DNA of 64,000 bases from Zobellella endophytica (GTDB lineage Bacteria; Pseudomonadota; Gammaproteobacteria; Enterobacterales; Aeromonadaceae): NCBI RefSeq assembly GCF_003012775.1, contig NZ_PXYG01000004.1, positions 233,741 through 297,740 on the forward strand, in the 5' to 3' direction. Shown piece by piece: positions 62,611 to 64,000 of the stretch. Every line of letters starts with the position of its first letter. Within the stretch, counting starts at the first letter, position 1. The position numbers were made by a program, and so were the translations under genes. The notes under the pieces are model-generated. The model had not been told where the DNA came from. It ran no database searches and was given only the letters and a program-made list of their open reading frames with translations.

Positions 62611-63081
62611 TCAGGAGGGCTCCTGCCTCTCCTCGTTGTCTTCCTCCTTCCGCTCGTTTGCTTCCCGGACTTTCAGGGTGCGTTGCTGGAACTCGGAGTC
62701 ATTCAGCGCCTGCAGCGCCGCCTGGGCGGCGTCTTTCGGCATTTCAACAAAACCAAAACCCCGGCGTTTTCCGGTTTGTTTGTCTTTCATCAGGCGAACC
62801 GACAGCACCTGCCCGAAGGTCTCGAACAAGGCCCGGACCGACGCTTCGTTGGCACGATAAGGCAGGTTGCCGACGTACAGGGTCGTGGTCGGGATCTCGT
62901 CCGGGCTGGCGGGCCGGATCAACAAAGGAGCACAAAAGCCACCGAGCAAAAGTCCGAGGGCAAACATCAGTGCCGGTTCAAGAGGCGGGTTGAGCAGGGT
63001 GATAAGCAAGTAGCCGGCGATGGCCAGCACAACGGCGAATAAAGCAGACTGAACATATAATGGATACTGGGATAACTTCAT
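62611..63081 (-). CDS. Membrane-anchored RRM (RNA-recognition motif) protein
   Basis: The 156-residue protein has two N-terminal membrane helices (about 10-30 and 36-56) and one RRM domain (66-138) with RNP2 LYVGNL at 68-73 and RNP1 KRRGFGFV at 105-112; a Glu/Arg-rich tail follows. An RRM on the membrane is unusual but known in Vibrio-like genomes. The ATG at 63079-63081 is chosen because upstream in-frame residues look random. RNA targets are unknown. Confidence 0.86.
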   Translation of the reverse strand: MKLSQYPLYVQSALFAVVLAIAGYLLITLLNPPLEPALMFALGLLLGGFCAPLLIRPASPDEIPTTTLYVGNLPYRANEASVRALFETFGQVLSVRLMKDKQTGKRRGFGFVEMPKDAAQAALQALNDSEFQQRTLKVREANERKEEDNEERQEPS

Positions 63082-63370
63082 CGGCAATCTAATCTCAAGG
63101 AAGAGTGAGTCTCCGGCATGCCGACACCGGGTCGGTGGCGGACGTGCCATCATCATCAGCATAGCCTCAATTGGACTGGCGGTAACAACGAGCAGTCCAA
63201 AAAGACGCATAAATGTGATCTTGGGTAATGAAACCAGAGAAACTGAGCAAAATGCCGGCAACCGGTACCGAAACGGTACTTTCGCTGTGCATAACCCTGT
63301 GCCTAAGCTGTGCTTTTGCTTGGGATATAAGCAAATGGGTCCGAAAGAGATGTTTTTCACCAAAAAGCCC
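63082..63370. other. Non-coding stretch upstream of the rRNA promoters
   Basis: No credible gene is seen. Short open frames in all directions lack ribosome sites and family features. The AT-richer part just before 63371 (63340-63365) could hold UP elements or Fis sites for the rRNA promoters. Confidence 0.5.
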
Positions 63371-63398
63371 TTGCGCAAAAAGCGCGGCTGCCTATAAT
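63371..63398 (+). promoter_or_regulatory. Putative rrn P1 promoter
   Basis: TTGCGC (63371-63376) and a perfect TATAAT (63393-63398) with a 16-base spacer and a GC-rich discriminator after it. The arrangement fits rRNA P1 promoters. Confidence 0.75.
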
Positions 63399-63463
63399 GC
63401 GCATCCACTGACACGGCGCACCACGCCACGGTCAACAAGCGGTAAAAACTTCGGTTTTAACGC

Positions 63464-63491
63464 TTGACGAATCAAAAGGACGGCGTAGAAT
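63464..63491 (+). promoter_or_regulatory. Putative rrn P2 promoter
   Basis: TTGACG (63464-63469) and TAGAAT (63486-63491) with a 16-base spacer, about 93 bases after P1. Confidence 0.72.
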
Positions 63492-63518
63492 ACGCAGCCC
63501 TGACCAACACCAGGTCAA

Positions 63519-63530
63519 CGCTCTTTAACA
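63519..63530 (+). promoter_or_regulatory. rrn leader boxA-like antitermination site
   Basis: CGCTCTTTAACA differs from the E. coli boxA TGCTCTTTAACA at one base. It lies in the leader, 28 bases after P2, as expected. Confidence 0.85.
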
Positions 63531-63646
63531 ATCTATCAAGCAAACTGTGTGGGCACTCGCAGTGCGTTGGGAAACAAAAAAATACTGTTTTTCAATGACT
63601 GTCGAAGTGCACAAACACTTCAGCAATTCATTGAGTATCGAACTTT

Positions 63647-64000
<354 letters not shown>

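Noticed and set aside
63215..63467. Two short open frames before the rRNA promoters
   Set aside because: They are 60-79 codons, overlap the promoter P1, lack a ribosome site and show no protein-like composition.

Overview
The window looks like a chromosomal segment of a GC-rich gammaproteobacterium, probably an Aeromonadaceae relative near Oceanimonas, Zobellella or Oceanisphaera. That placement is an inference from the partial 16S rRNA at the right end and from enterobacterial/Vibrio-like gene orders (coaBC-radC-rpmB-rpmG-mutM-coaD; rpmE-priA; ftsN-hslV-hslU-rraA-zapB; glpE-glpG; ubiC-ubiA-lexA). No tRNA, phage, insertion sequence or CRISPR array was seen.

Layout. 1-2818: housekeeping (coaBC start, radC, ribosomal proteins L28 and L33, mutM, coaD). 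2897-8831: LPS inner-core genes (two GT9 heptosyltransferase-like genes, a WaaE-like GT2, kdkA, waaA, waaF). 8980-17541: an AT-richer surface-sugar island. It holds an O-acetyltransferase-like gene, a seven-gene set matching the legionaminic acid (nonulosonate) pathway ending in a CMP-sugar synthetase, and a convergent GT52-like glycosyltransferase. 17554-20288: a glycosyltransferase/deacetylase fusion and hldD. 20432-24649: TetR regulator, kbl-tdh threonine catabolism, a long imperfect inverted repeat, and an RbsR-like LacI repressor. 24935-29777: complete livJHMGF branched-chain amino acid ABC transporter. 29833-33724: glpE, glpG, a FliL-like protein, ubiC, ubiA, and lexA with two SOS boxes. 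33761-33836: a GCTTCCC heptanucleotide tandem repeat. 33972-41988: a full aa3-type cytochrome c oxidase cluster with assembly genes (coxB with fused cytochrome c, coxA, ctaG, coxC, surf1, ctaA, ctaB, sco). 42022-46503: DinF-like MATE, trmL, a small unknown gene, fieF, cysE, zapB. 46537-55793: yjjB/yjjP exporter pair, rraA, hslUV, ftsN, argS, a LON-domain protein, priA. 55933-62602: rpmE, a nuclease, maeB, trmA, a cobalamin riboswitch with btuB, murI. 62611-64000: a membrane-anchored RRM protein, then rrn promoters P1/P2, a boxA-like leader and the 5' end of 16S rRNA.

How it fits together. The left third builds the LPS inner core: heptose precursor epimerisation (HldD), Kdo transfer (WaaA), Kdo phosphorylation (KdkA) and heptose addition (WaaF and GT9 proteins). 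The island in the middle appears to make CMP-legionaminic acid or a close relative, and the GT52-like enzyme is a candidate for placing it on the LPS. This is the most interesting system in the window. The family assignments are strong. The exact sugar, the use of a GDP-linked rather than UDP-linked route, and the acceptor are inferences. The rest is mainly core metabolism, respiration, proteolysis, division and translation.
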